Positions 41,413 to 52,195 of a stretch of DNA of 64,000 nucleotides are shown here, in pieces (position 1 is the stretch's first letter; each line of letters starts with the position of its first letter). Both the position numbers and the translations under genes were made by a program. Source of the stretch: Mimachlamys varia (lineage: Eukaryota; Mollusca; Bivalvia; Pectinida; Pectinidae); NCBI GenBank assembly GCA_947623455.1, contig OX392532.1:4547501-4611500 (forward strand), written 5' to 3'. A model generated the notes under the pieces. It saw only the letters and a program-made list of their open reading frames with translations. It did not search any database and was not told the DNA's origin.

Positions 41413-43667
41413 TATTCATGCTGTAATGTATGTTTTAGGAGCGACAGTTGCTCATATTATTTATTCTTTTGTGCTAACTACTGCTTGATGTTTTACAAGT
41501 ACATCTTTTTTGTTTTGCTTTAAAAACTTTCAGTTAGTATGGATATACCGGTAACTGTTTCTCTTATCCTGGACAGAGATATCCACACCTTTACTAGTGG
41601 GAGATTTTCTTATCTCTTACCCTGGACAGAGATATCCACACCTTTACTAGTGGGAGATTTTCTTATCTCTTACCCTGGACAGAGATATCCACACCTTTAC
41701 TAGTGGGAGATTTTCTTATCTCTCACCCTGGACAGAGATATCCACACCTTTACTAGTGAGAGATTTTCTTATCTCTTACCCTGGACAGAGATATCCACAC
41801 CTTTACTAGTGGGAGATTATCTTATCTCTTACCCTGGACAGAGATATCCACACCTTTACTAGTGAGAGATTTTCTTATCTCTTACCCTGGACAGAGATAT
41901 CCACACCTTTACTAGTGGGAGATTATCTTATCTCTTACCCTGGACAGAGATATCCACACCTTTACTAGTGGGAGATTTTCTTATCTCTTAACCTGGACAG
42001 GGATATCCACACCTTTACTAGTGGGAGATTTTCTTATCTCTTACCCTGGACAGAGATATCCACACCTTTACTAGTGGGAGATTTTCTTATCTCTCCCTAG
42101 GGTTGAGACAAACTACACATGCATATGCACATTCTCCACAATTGTGTGACATCATCGCAACAATATGATGACGTCACATCGACACCTCAATCAAATCACA
42201 TCAACATTGTCTTGTATTGATGTACCTTCAGATATACATGAAGTTTAACAGGGAAAAATAATCATTCACCCCCTTGGTATTGAGACAGTGGATCTCAACC
42301 CTCGGGGTAAGATTCTTAAACTACCAAACAAGCAAGCCTCTTACCCATCAGGTTGAGATTCAGCTGTCCCCAAGGGGGTGAAATATTCTTTTAATTCTAA
42401 TTTTCACAAGCTTCATTGTCATCACATCAATGTGAAACTTTCTGATTTCCTTTTATCCCACCTACAATTCATATTGCCCTGTCTCCATATCTTGGTGTTA
42501 AGATGTTAATTTCATCAGTTTTTTTTACTTCATTCAAGTCCATCATGTTTTTCTTTTCCTAATCAATTATCAGACCTTTAGTCCTGCTAAAAAATTGACT
42601 TGGTAACCATTTTGGAAGTGTTACAAATCTTAAAATATACAGTGTACTTTACTGACTAATTCTTACATCTGTACATTCTGAAACTTTTTATCTTGCAGAA
42701 AATACTTTGTACATTTGTATTTCGGAGCTTAATTCAATTCCAATTCTCTTCATGTCAATTTTTTTATAAGAAAAGTAAATTCGTGGTAAAATGTGCTGTA
42801 CTGTTACTACATGTAATGATATTTGAGCTGATTACAATTGGTATATCTGTCTAAGTTATCTTGAACATAACATGGAACTTGGATAGGATTGATGGCAATA
42901 ATCATCATATTTCTATTGCTATTTCAATTTTTTCAAGTTTGTATTTTTCAAGTTTTTCAAGCTTTATCTGTTTGTAGTAATTGTTACAATATGGAACATT
43001 CCTCCTGGAACTGTACCCTGTTTAACATGCCGCCTTTTAATTAAGTCAAATAATTGTCTGTACATATTGTACCACTCACATGTAAAGAATTTCAAGATCC
43101 AGATTTCTGTGTTGGGTTGCTACATGAATTCAAGGAAAGGTAGTCACTGTAACAATATACACAGTTGCTGGATCTCGTCACCATGGTTACTGTGTTGTCT
43201 CTTGAACATCTGCTGTAGTCGGCGCTCCCTGTCCGACACTGTGGAGTAGGACTTGGGTTGGAATGTAGACAAGAGGGAGTTGGGTGTGGCAGACTTATCT
43301 TACACTCATCTAGCAGGACGGATCGTAGCTCACAGAAGAATGGGTGGTTAAGTAGAGGAGTAGATGAAGATGAGGCAGAGGACAGCAAACCAAAGGTGGA
43401 GTCGGGTCTGGATTAATGTGTTCAAATTACTACATGTATTACACAAATATAATTAAATTAGATGGTTTATTAGAATTCAAATATAAGATACACAACACAT
43501 AAAGCACTAATACTAGATACAACATATAATACTATATGTATTATATATATTTTTGGGATCACAAAATGTGGTAAAACCCTCGGCAAGCCTCGGGTTTTAC
43601 CACATTTTGTGACCCCTCGGGTGGAATATCCCTATCCTACATACACACATATGAAAGAGTCTTATAA
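41413..43667. repeat. Macrosatellite unit 9
   Basis: Ten minisatellite copies; it lacks the last two copies (one 53 bp, one 48 bp) of unit 8 and otherwise matches it, sharing the TTAAGTAG change in the homeobox fragment at 43163-43414. Type B. Confidence 0.92.
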
Positions 43668-45660
43668 TATTCATGCTGTAATGTATGTTTTAGGAGCGAC
43701 AGTTGCTCATATTATTTATTCTTTTGTGCTAACTACTGCTTGATGTTTTACAAGTACATCTTTTTTGTTTTGCTTTAAAAACTTTCAGTTAGTATGGATA
43801 TACCGGTAACTGTTTCTCTTATCCTGGACAGAGATATCCACACCTTTACTAGTGGGAGATTTTCTTATCTCTTACCCTGGACAGAGATATCCACACCTTT
43901 ACTAGTGGGAGATTTTCTTATCTCTTACCCTGGACAGAGATATCCACACCTTTACTAGTGGGAGATTTTCTTATCTCTTACCCTGGACAGAGATATCCAC
44001 ACCTTTACTAGTGGGAGATTTTCTTATCTCTTACCCTGGACAGAGATATCCACACCTTTACTAGTGGGAGATTATCTTATCTCTTGGACAGGGATATCCA
44101 CACCTTTACTAGTGGGAGATTTTCTTATCTCTTACCCTGGACAGAGATATCCACACCTTTACTAGTGGGAGATTTTCTTATCTCTTACCCTGGACAGAGA
44201 TATCCACACCTTTACTAGTGGGAGATTTTCTTATCTCACCCTAGGGTTGAGACAAACTACACATGCATTTGCACATTCTCCACAATTGTGTGACATCATC
44301 GCAACAATACGATGACGTCACATCGACACCTCAATCAAATCACATCAACATTGTCTTGTATTGATGTACCTTCAGATATACATGAAGTTTAACAGGGAAA
44401 AATAATCATTCACCCCCTTGGTATTGAGACAGTGGATCTCAACCCTCGGGGTAAGATTCTTAAACTACCAAACAAGCAAGCCTCTTACCCATCAGGTTGA
44501 GATTCAGCTGTCCCCAAGGGGGTGAAATATTCTTTTAATTCTAATTTTCACAAGCTTCATTGTCATCACATCAATGTGAAACTTTCTGATTTCCTTTTAT
44601 CCCACCTACAATTCATATTGCCCTGTCTCCATATCTTGGTGTTAAGATGTTAATTTCATCATTTTTTTTACTTCATTCAAGTCCATCATGTTTTTCTTTT
44701 CCTAATCAATTATCAGACCTTTAGTCCTGCTAAAAAAATGACTTGGTAACCATTTTGGAAGTGTTACAAATCTTAAAATATACGGTGTACTTTACTGACT
44801 AATTCTTACATCTGTACATTCTGAAACTTTTTATCTTGCAGAAAATACTTTGTACATTTGTATTTCGGAGCTTAATTCAAATCCAATTCTCTTGATGTCA
44901 ATTCAATTTTTTATAAGAAAAGTAAATTCGTGGTAAAATGTGCTGTACTGTTACTACATGTAATGATATTTGAGCTGATTACAATTTGTATATCTGTCTA
45001 AGTTATCTTGAACACAACATGGAACTTGGATAGGATTGATGGCAATAATCATCATATTTCTATTGCTATTTCAATTTTTTCAAGTTTGTATTTTTCAAGT
45101 TTTTCAAGCTTTATCTGTTTGTAGTAATTGTTACAATATGGAACTGTACCCTGTTTAACATGCCGCCTTTTAATTAAGTCAAATAATTGTCTGTACATAT
45201 TGTACCACTCACAAGTAAAGAATTTCAAGATCCAGATTTCTGTGTTGGGTTGCTACATGAATTCAAGGAAAGGTAGTCACTGTAACAATATACACAGTTG
45301 CTGGATCTCGTCACCATGGTTACTGTGTTGTCTCTTGAACATCTGCTGTAGTCGGGGCTCCCTGTCCGACACTGTGGAGTAGGACTTGGGTTGGAATGTA
45401 GACAAGAGGGAGTTGGGTGTGGCAGACTTATCTTACACTCATCTAGCAGGACGGATCGTAGCTCACAGAAGAATGGGTGGTTGAGTAGAGGAGTAGATGA
45501 AGATGAGGCAGAGGAGAGCAAACCAAAGGTGGAGTCGGGTCTGGATTAATGTGTTCAAATTACTATTACACAAATATAATTAAATTAGATAGTTTATTAG
45601 AATTCAAATATAAGATACACAACACATAAAGCACTAATACTAGATACAACATATAATACT
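43668..45660. repeat. Macrosatellite unit 10 (right edge)
   Basis: Eight minisatellite copies, type A. It has a deletion near 45141 that removes the GGAACATTCCTCCT region, a GTCGGGGCTCC change, and loss of ACATG near 45565. It ends without the hairpin, running into ACTAGATACAA-rich sequence. Homeobox fragment 45296-45547. An AATAAA on the minus strand at 45598-45593 lies about 330 bp past the homeobox stop codon and could serve as that gene's polyadenylation signal. Confidence 0.88.
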
Positions 45661-45928
45661 AGATACAATACATAACATTAGATACAACACATACTAGATA
45701 CATTGTATAATATAGTATACTACATATTAAATTCAACATAAACCACATCATGTATATACAACAGAAAATATGCATTAATTAGGGTTAGGTGGTTAAGTAA
45801 ACTTGATGCAGAGCACTATAACAAACATTGTAGACAGCAATTTTATGTAATCAGCACTAGAAATCATATATAAATTGTCATGGATCATTCGAACATAGCA
45901 CTTTGTACACATAGCACAATTTAAAACA
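45661..45928. other. 3' flank of the homeobox gene
   Basis: AT-rich, with several imperfect copies of ACTAGATACAACATA near 45639-45715 and nothing else recognised. It links the last macrosatellite unit to the homeobox stop codon. Confidence 0.6.
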
Positions 45929-47638
45929 TCAGATATCAGCAGTAGTCAAAGCTAGGGAGGTAGATGATGCTCGGGGTCCGTGGGGTCGACGACGTCTCTT
46001 GGAGATCTCGGCCAGTGTCTTGGTGTTGTGGGAACGACTCCTCTTGTTGCTGAACCACTTCTTCACCTGTTCCTCCTTCATGTGACCTTGCTCGGCGAGT
46101 CGGTGAATGACGTCTGGTGACGGGTAGGGATGCTCAGTGTTGAGGTAGTACCACTCTTCCATCAGTCGGACGGCCTTCCGGGATAGTACAGGTCGGGACA
46201 GTGGACGAGTTGAGGCAGATAGTGGCTCACTCTGGTGGCGGGTCCTCTCACGGGTTGTGGCATCGAGTCCCTCAAGGCTGGTCTCCACACGGTCCATGAT
46301 GAGGTGAAGCTGGTTGTCGTAGTAACTGTTGACGGATGGGTGGTAGGTGGCAGCACAGTCTTGTAGATTCTGTAGACGTTCCATTTCCACTGCTCCGGAC
46401 TGGTATCGGTAGAAGCTGGAAAGTTGCTGGATCTCGTCACCATGGGTACTGTGTTGTCTCTTGAACATCTGCTGTAGTCGGCGCTCCCTGTCAGACACTG
46501 TGGAGTAGGACTTGGGTTGGAATGTAGACAGGAGGGAGTTGGGTGTGGCAGACTTCTTACACTCATCTAGCAGGACTGATCGTAGCTCACAGAAGAATGG
46601 GTGGTTGAGTAGAGGAGTAGGTGAGGCACAGGACAGCAAACCAAAGATGGAGTCGGGTCTGGATTCGGAGACAGGACTTGAGGCAGTAGTGGTTTTCTTC
46701 AGTGGAGTAGTTGTGATATCAAAGTGAGGACGGGTAGTGGTGGTCTCTGAGTGAGGACGGGTAGTGGTGGTCTCGGAGTGAGGACGGGTAGTGGTGGTCT
46801 CGGAGTGAGGACGGGTAGTGGTGGTATCAAAGTGAGGACGGGTAGTGGTGGTATCAAAGTGAGGGTGGGTAGTGGTGGTATCAAAGTGAGGGTGGGTAGT
46901 GGTGGTCTCGGAGTGAGGGTGGGTAGTGGTGGTCTCGGAGTGAGGGTGGGTAGTGGTGGTCTCGGAGTGAGGACAGGTAGTGGTGGTCTCGGAATGAGGA
47001 CGGGTAGTGGTGGTCTCAGAGTAAGGACGGGTAGTGGTGGTCTCGGAGTAAGGGCGGGTAGTAGTGGTCTCGGAGTGAGGGCGGGTAGTAGTGGTCTCGG
47101 AGTGAGGGCGGGTAGTAGTGGTCTCGGAGTGAGGGCGGATAGTGGTGGTCTGAGAGTGAGGGCGGGTAGTGGTGGTCTCGGAGTGAGGGCGGGTAGTGGT
47201 GGTCTGACAGTGAGGGCGGGTAGTGGTGGTCTCGGAGTGAGGGCGGGTAGTTGTGGTCTCGGAGTGAGGGCGGGTAGTGGTGGTCTCTGAGTGATGATGG
47301 GTAGTGGAAAGTGGGTCAACAGGATCACAGAGGAGGTCAAGCAGGTCATCAAGCTGGGTATGTTCATCTAAAATTGTCGCCTCGATGATGTCGGACAAGG
47401 TGGTCTCCGGGGTAACCTCCATTGGCAACGGTGAAGGGATGTCAAACGACATGGTAGTAGCACTGAGTGATGTCAGGTTATGGCAGGTGTCAACTCTGGC
47501 AGATGAGTGAATTGTGACATTTTTGACACTTGACACCATATTTAAAGTAAAATATCTGGCTTGGGTGTCAAGATCTCTGTGTGTCATTGGCTGACACCTG
47601 TAACAGGAGTTCAGGCTACAGTTACCTCGTCCTCCCAT
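45929..47638 (-). CDS. TALE-class homeobox protein with Thr-rich repeats
   Basis: Single uninterrupted frame of 569 residues. The homeodomain is near 477-540: helix 1 around RKAVRLMEEWYYLN, the TALE three-residue extension with PYP at 504-506, and recognition helix QVKKWFSNKRSRSHN with W528, F529, N531 (position 51) and R533 (position 53). Position 50 is Ser, unlike Ile (Meis), Gly (Pbx) or Ala (Irx, Mkx). A basic tail KRRRR follows and may be a nuclear signal. Residues 75-108 are acidic and leucine-rich, a possible activation region. Residues 116-313 are 22 copies of a nine-residue repeat. I place it among divergent spiralian TALE genes (SPILE-type) with moderate confidence. The start is uncertain: Met34 and Met63 have good initiation contexts. 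No intron is evident, though an upstream exon cannot be excluded. Confidence 0.9.
   Translation of the reverse strand: MGGRGNCSLNSCYRCQPMTHRDLDTQARYFTLNMVSSVKNVTIHSSARVDTCHNLTSLSATTMSFDIPSPLPMEVTPETTLSDIIEATILDEHTQLDDLLDLLCDPVDPLSTTHHHSETTTTRPHSETTTTRPHSETTTTRPHCQTTTTRPHSETTTTRPHSQTTTIRPHSETTTTRPHSETTTTRPHSETTTTRPYSETTTTRPYSETTTTRPHSETTTTCPHSETTTTHPHSETTTTHPHSETTTTHPHFDTTTTHPHFDTTTTRPHFDTTTTRPHSETTTTRPHSETTTTRPHSETTTTRPHFDITTTPLKKTTTASSPVSESRPDSIFGLLSCASPTPLLNHPFFCELRSVLLDECKKSATPNSLLSTFQPKSYSTVSDRERRLQQMFKRQHSTHGDEIQQLSSFYRYQSGAVEMERLQNLQDCAATYHPSVNSYYDNQLHLIMDRVETSLEGLDATTRERTRHQSEPLSASTRPLSRPVLSRKAVRLMEEWYYLNTEHPYPSPDVIHRLAEQGHMKEEQVKKWFSNKRSRSHNTKTLAEISKRRRRPHGPRASSTSLALTTADI
46700..47293 (-). 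repeat. 27-bp coding repeat, 22 copies
   Basis: In-frame repeat coding for HSETTTTRP and variants (HSQTTTIRP, YSETTTTRP, HSETTTTHP, HFDTTTTHP). Variants cluster: YSE in copies 10-11, Cys/His-Pro in 12-16, HFD in 16-18 and 22. This is the pattern of local duplication. Because the period is a multiple of three and lacks stops, other frames are also open (the 222- and 179-residue frames); they are shadows. Confidence 0.95.
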
Positions 47639-47734
47639 TGGTGGATCCCACTAATTACTGTTAAGTGTGTACTGTAACTGGACACTCTGATTGGTTGATT
47701 GGGTAATTAACCTGTTAATCTGTGTCGTGATTGG
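47586..47734 (-). promoter_or_regulatory. Cluster of CCAAT boxes upstream of the homeobox gene
   Basis: ATTGG on the plus strand (CCAAT for the gene) at 47586, 47637, 47690, 47698 and 47730. Two lie inside or at the start of the longest frame, which would fit a start at Met34 or Met63 rather than Met1. No convincing TATA box or initiator was identified. Confidence 0.35.
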
Positions 47735-47851
47735 TAGACCAAGGTGAGATCACTTTACAGTAATCACTTCTGTTATACTAATTACCCAGGTGAACAGATT
47801 TGTGCTCACTGTACAGGTAATTACCATTTTTACCTGTCTGATCAGTTGATT

Positions 47852-48015
47852 TTCACACCTGTCTATTGTTCTCCAGAGGACGGTTAATTCTACTGTTAGA
47901 TAATTAGGTACCCCACTGAACACTTCACACCTGTCTATTGTTCTCCAGAGGACAGTTAATTCTACTGTTAGATAATTAAGTAGCTCACTGAACACTTCAC
48001 ACCTGTCTATTGTTT
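47852..48015. repeat. 72-bp tandem repeat, 2.3 copies
   Basis: Copies start TTCACACCTGTCTATTGTTC at 47852, 47924 and 47996 (partial). The period is a multiple of three, which is why a 141-residue minus-strand frame runs through it. Confidence 0.9.
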
Positions 48016-48705
48016 CCATACGCGAGCTGTACACGGTCTCCAAAGCCATATCTACTCCTACCTGTAAGTGGTGATTAATTACCTGTATATGTTGATTAAT
48101 ATCTATAATTATTTCCTGACTTTGTATTTCAATAACATTCCCATCGAAACATGTACAACAATACTTATATAACATATTTTAATCGCATTCAAGTCTCGTT
48201 TTAATATCAATTCAATTATTTTTATTTACTTTTGGCCTGACTGCCCATAAGTACAATTGACATACAATACTATACATGAGTAAGATAAGAAAAGTTAGGT
48301 AAAGTGGAGAACGATGTAAACAGTTAGTGTACAGCTCTTCCCTTATAATATTACAAATTAACACAAACTGATACTCGTTTGCTACCTCAGTAGGCATGTA
48401 CTTCCTTAGATAAAACTAAATAAGAAAATCACTTACAATATGCTTATACAAAAACATTTCGAAAAGTTCTTTAATATACTGTTGAGCTTGGTCAAAAATT
48501 CTTTGTCATACACTTGGTCAAATAAATGTTAGCATTAAGAGAAGACCCTCTACAAAATAGACCCGATCAACACCAGTGTGATCTGTTATAAAACATTATA
48601 TGCACTGTTCAAAATACAGTTTTACGTATTAAGCAATTTGAACTAGTATTACTTATTTTAAAATTTCTTGTATATTCTAAAGGGACACGCCAAAGTCCCC
48701 AGAAA
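48016..48705. other. Intergenic, no recognised feature
   Basis: AT-rich sequence between two small tandem repeats. The short open frames have no recognisable domain or homologous motif. Confidence 0.5.
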
Positions 48706-49003
48706 ACATGTATACATTCATAAACACATGTATACATTCATAAATACAAAATGTACAGGTATACATCCATAAATACATGTATACATCCATAAATACATTT
48801 ATACATTCATAAATACATGTATACATTCATAAATACATGTATACATTCATAAATACATGTATACATTCATAAATACATGTATACATTCATAAACACATGT
48901 ATACATTCAAAAATACAAAATGTACATGTATACATTCATAAATACATGTACATGGGTATACATTCATAAATACATGTATACATACATAAATACATGTACA
49001 TGT
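48706..49003. repeat. 20-bp minisatellite, about 15 copies
   Basis: Unit ACATGTATACATTCATAAAT, with interruptions containing ACAAAATGTACAGG or ACAAAATGTACATG and a TACATCCAT variant. Confidence 0.92.
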
Positions 49004-50220
49004 AACTTATCGATGTTCACGCTTTTTCTGGAACCCCAACTTCACATGAGTAGCAAAATATGCTGCTAACGTAGGTATCCAACAAATTAAACCTAACATG
49101 GTTTATAGTTTAAACTCATATCTAAACACTTGGAAAATAAGGCAAACATAACCTCACATGCTGGACTGTGATATTTGTATTTTTTTATTTGTTTGAAGTT
49201 TTTGATACATTGAAAAGACAAACATTGAAAAGACAAACTTTCACTCAGACACATACACACAAGACATGAAGTATCATTCATCATCCTAAACTTTATTATC
49301 ATTGTTGGGATGATACAGGATACAACTTTTAACAACTAAATGAAAAATATTATATCGGCAAAAACTGTGACAACCATTTCATATTATTACAATTAACACT
49401 GATACAAGAAAAACTAGAGATTGGATATTTTTTCCACTCTTTCTCGAATTTTCCCCTTACCCTTTCACCCTGACTGTAGGCAATACATTTTTGCAAATTA
49501 TAGTTTTCTTTTTAGTGCTGTGGACTGTGATATTTAACAAAATGGCCAATCTTATAGGAAATGTGTAAACAAAATCTAGATGTCAGTTGTTTGTAGAATA
49601 TTTAAAAAAAAAAAAAGAATGACCAACTTGTCGGCCATTGAAATAAAACTGTGCATTTCTGTATAGAATCTACCTCACTTAATACCCCTCTATAGTAAAA
49701 TGATCGCTTCAATTGTAGCAATTTTTAAATAGCAAGTTTATTTGTGTGTTCACTGTTTTTGAAAAAAATATACAGGAAAGGAGAAAGCAGACCCGTTTGA
49801 AAATATTAATAATTACTGGGGCACTTTTTACATTTTACCCCTAAGTGGTGGAATATAACAAATCTTTTGATTTTCAAGCAATTAATCTGCAAATGTTGGA
49901 AAGAACTGAGTATTGACTCAGTAGAAAATAAGGGAGAGGTGTAACGTCAATGGATTTTCGGAGTTAAAGAAATAATTCTTAGAAAAAGTTGTATAATAAA
50001 ATAGAAAATTGTATTTTGTCATTTTTGCAAACATTCATTCAAACACCTCTACTTACACATCTAATTCAAATGTAAGATCTTGAATAAGTTGTCATGTAAA
50101 GTGCCAAAACAACAAAATTCACCTGAAACGCGTTTGTTATGCCTATTTGGTGTATTTTGAAAATCAAAGCAAACATTTGAGCAAGCCAAAATACATATTT
50201 TCAAAAATCAATACTGAAAC
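49004..50220. other. Intergenic, no recognised feature
   Basis: AT-rich sequence with a short poly-A run near 49604-49616. No exon-like segment, RNA gene or repeat was identified before the 29-bp array. Confidence 0.5.
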
Positions 50221-50339
50221 AACACGACATGTCTGTACATCTGTACCGGAACACGACATGTCTGTACATCTGTACCGGAACACGACATGTCTGTACATCT
50301 GTACCGGAACACGACATGTCTGTACATCTGTACCGGAAC

Positions 50340-52195
50340 ACGACACGTCTGTACATCTGTACCGGAACACGACACGTCTGTACATCTATACCGGAACACG
50401 ACATGTCTGTACATCTGTACCGGAACACGATACGTCTGTACATCTGTACCGGAACACGACACGTCTGTACATCTATACCGGAACACGACACGTCTGTACA
50501 TCTGTACCGGAACACGACATGTCTGTACATCTGTACCGGAACACGACTTGTCTGTACATCTGTACCGGAACACGACATGTCTGTACATCTATACCGGAAC
50601 ACGACATGTCTGTACATCTGTACCGGAACACGACATGTCTGTACATCTGTACCGGAACACGACACGTCTGTACATCTATACCGGAACACGACACGTCTGT
50701 ACATCTGTACCGGAACACGACATGTCTGTACATCTGTACCGGAACACGACATGTCTGTACATCTGTACCGGAACACGACATGTCTGTACATCTATACCGG
50801 AACACGACATGTCTGTACATCTATACCGGAACACGACATGTCTGTACATCTGTACCGGAACACGACACGTCTGTACATCTATACCGGAACACGACATGTC
50901 TGTACATCTGTACCGGAACACGACACGTCTGTACATCTATACCGGAACACGACACGTCTGTACATCTGTACCGGAACACGACACGTCTGTACATCTATAC
51001 CGGAACACGACACGTCTGTACATCTGTACCGGAACACGACACGTCTGTACATCTATACCGGAACACGACATGTCTGTACATCTGTACCGGAACACGACAT
51101 GTCTGTACATCTGTACCGGGACACGACATGTCTGTACATCTGTACCGGAACACGACACGTCTGTACATCTATACCGGAACACGACATGTCTGTACATCTG
51201 TACCGGAACACGACATGTCTGTACATCTGTACCGGAACACGACACGTCTGTACATCTGTACCGGAACACGACACGTCTGTACATCTGTACCGGAACACGA
51301 CACGTCTGTACATCTATACCGGAACACGACATGTCTGTACATCTGTACCGGAACACGATACGTCTGTACATCTGTACCGGAACACGACACGTCTGTACAT
51401 CTATACCGGAACACGACACGTCTGTACATCTGTACCGGAACACGACATGTCTGTACATCTGTACCGGAACACGACTTGTCTGTACATCTGTACCGGAACA
51501 CGACATGTCTGTACATCTATACCGGAACACGACATGTCTGTACATCTGTACCGGAACACGACATGTCTGTACATCTGTACCGGAACACGACACGTCTGTA
51601 CATCTATACCGGAACACGACACGTCTGTACATCTGTACCGGAACACGACATGTCTGTACATCTGTACCGGAACACGACATGTCTGTACATCTGTACCGGA
51701 ACACGACATGTCTGTACATCTATACCGGAACACGACATGTCTGTACATCTATACCGGAACACGACATGTCTGTACATCTGTACCGGAACACGACACGTCT
51801 GTACATCTATACCGGAACACGACATGTCTGTACATCTGTACCGGAACACGACACGTCTGTACATCTATACCGGAACACGACACGTCTGTACATCTGTACC
51901 GGAACACGACACGTCTGTACATCTATACCGGAACACGACACGTCTGTACATCTGTACCGGAACACGACACGTCTGTACATCTATACCGGAACACGACATG
52001 TCTGTACATCTGTACCGGAACACGACATGTCTGTACATCTGTACCGGGACACGACATGTCTGTACATCTGTACCGGAACACGACACGTCTGTACATCTAT
52101 ACCGGAACACGACATGTCTGTACATCTGTACCGGAACACGACATGTCTGTACATCTGTACCGGAACACGACACGTCTGTACATCTATACCGGAAC
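50340..52195. repeat. 928-bp higher-order repeat within the 29-bp array
   Basis: Rare monomer variants recur exactly 928 bp (32 monomers) apart: CGATACGTC at 50427/51355, CGACTTGTC at 50545/51473, and CCGGGACAC at 51115/52043. About two copies. Outer limits are approximate. Confidence 0.85.

Larger units (their letters stand above)
23174..45660. repeat. Macrosatellite, ten units of 2.0-2.5 kb
   Basis: Ten head-to-tail units, each starting at TATTCATGCTGTAATG. Order inside a unit: about 145 bp leader, a 53-bp minisatellite (7-14 copies, including a 48-bp variant), a spacer with a fold-back segment, about 650 bp of AT-rich sequence, a fragment of the neighbouring homeobox gene, AT-rich sequence, and a hairpin. 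Length differences come almost entirely from minisatellite copy number. Away from that, units differ at only a few positions. The two end units are the most diverged, as expected if internal units are homogenised by unequal exchange. The fragment is in the same orientation as the intact gene at 45929-47638. Confidence 0.96.

Noticed and set aside
25047..45521. Recurring 60-residue plus and 98-residue minus frames in the macrosatellite
   Set aside because: The minus frame is a frameshifted readout of the homeobox fragment and the plus frame is its shadow. Neither begins at a conserved start or resembles an intact product.
25143..45547. Reading the array as functional homeobox paralogues, as in D4Z4
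   Set aside because: The captured segment ends before the homeodomain and is frameshifted in every copy, so none can make a homeodomain protein.
46699..47367. 222-residue minus and 179-residue plus frames over the homeobox gene
   Set aside because: Shadows of the 27-bp in-frame repeat. The homeobox frame continues into a full homeodomain; these do not.
47750..48397. 141- and 61-residue minus frames beyond the homeobox gene
   Set aside because: The first is kept open by the 72-bp repeat. The second has no recognisable motif, start context or splice partners.
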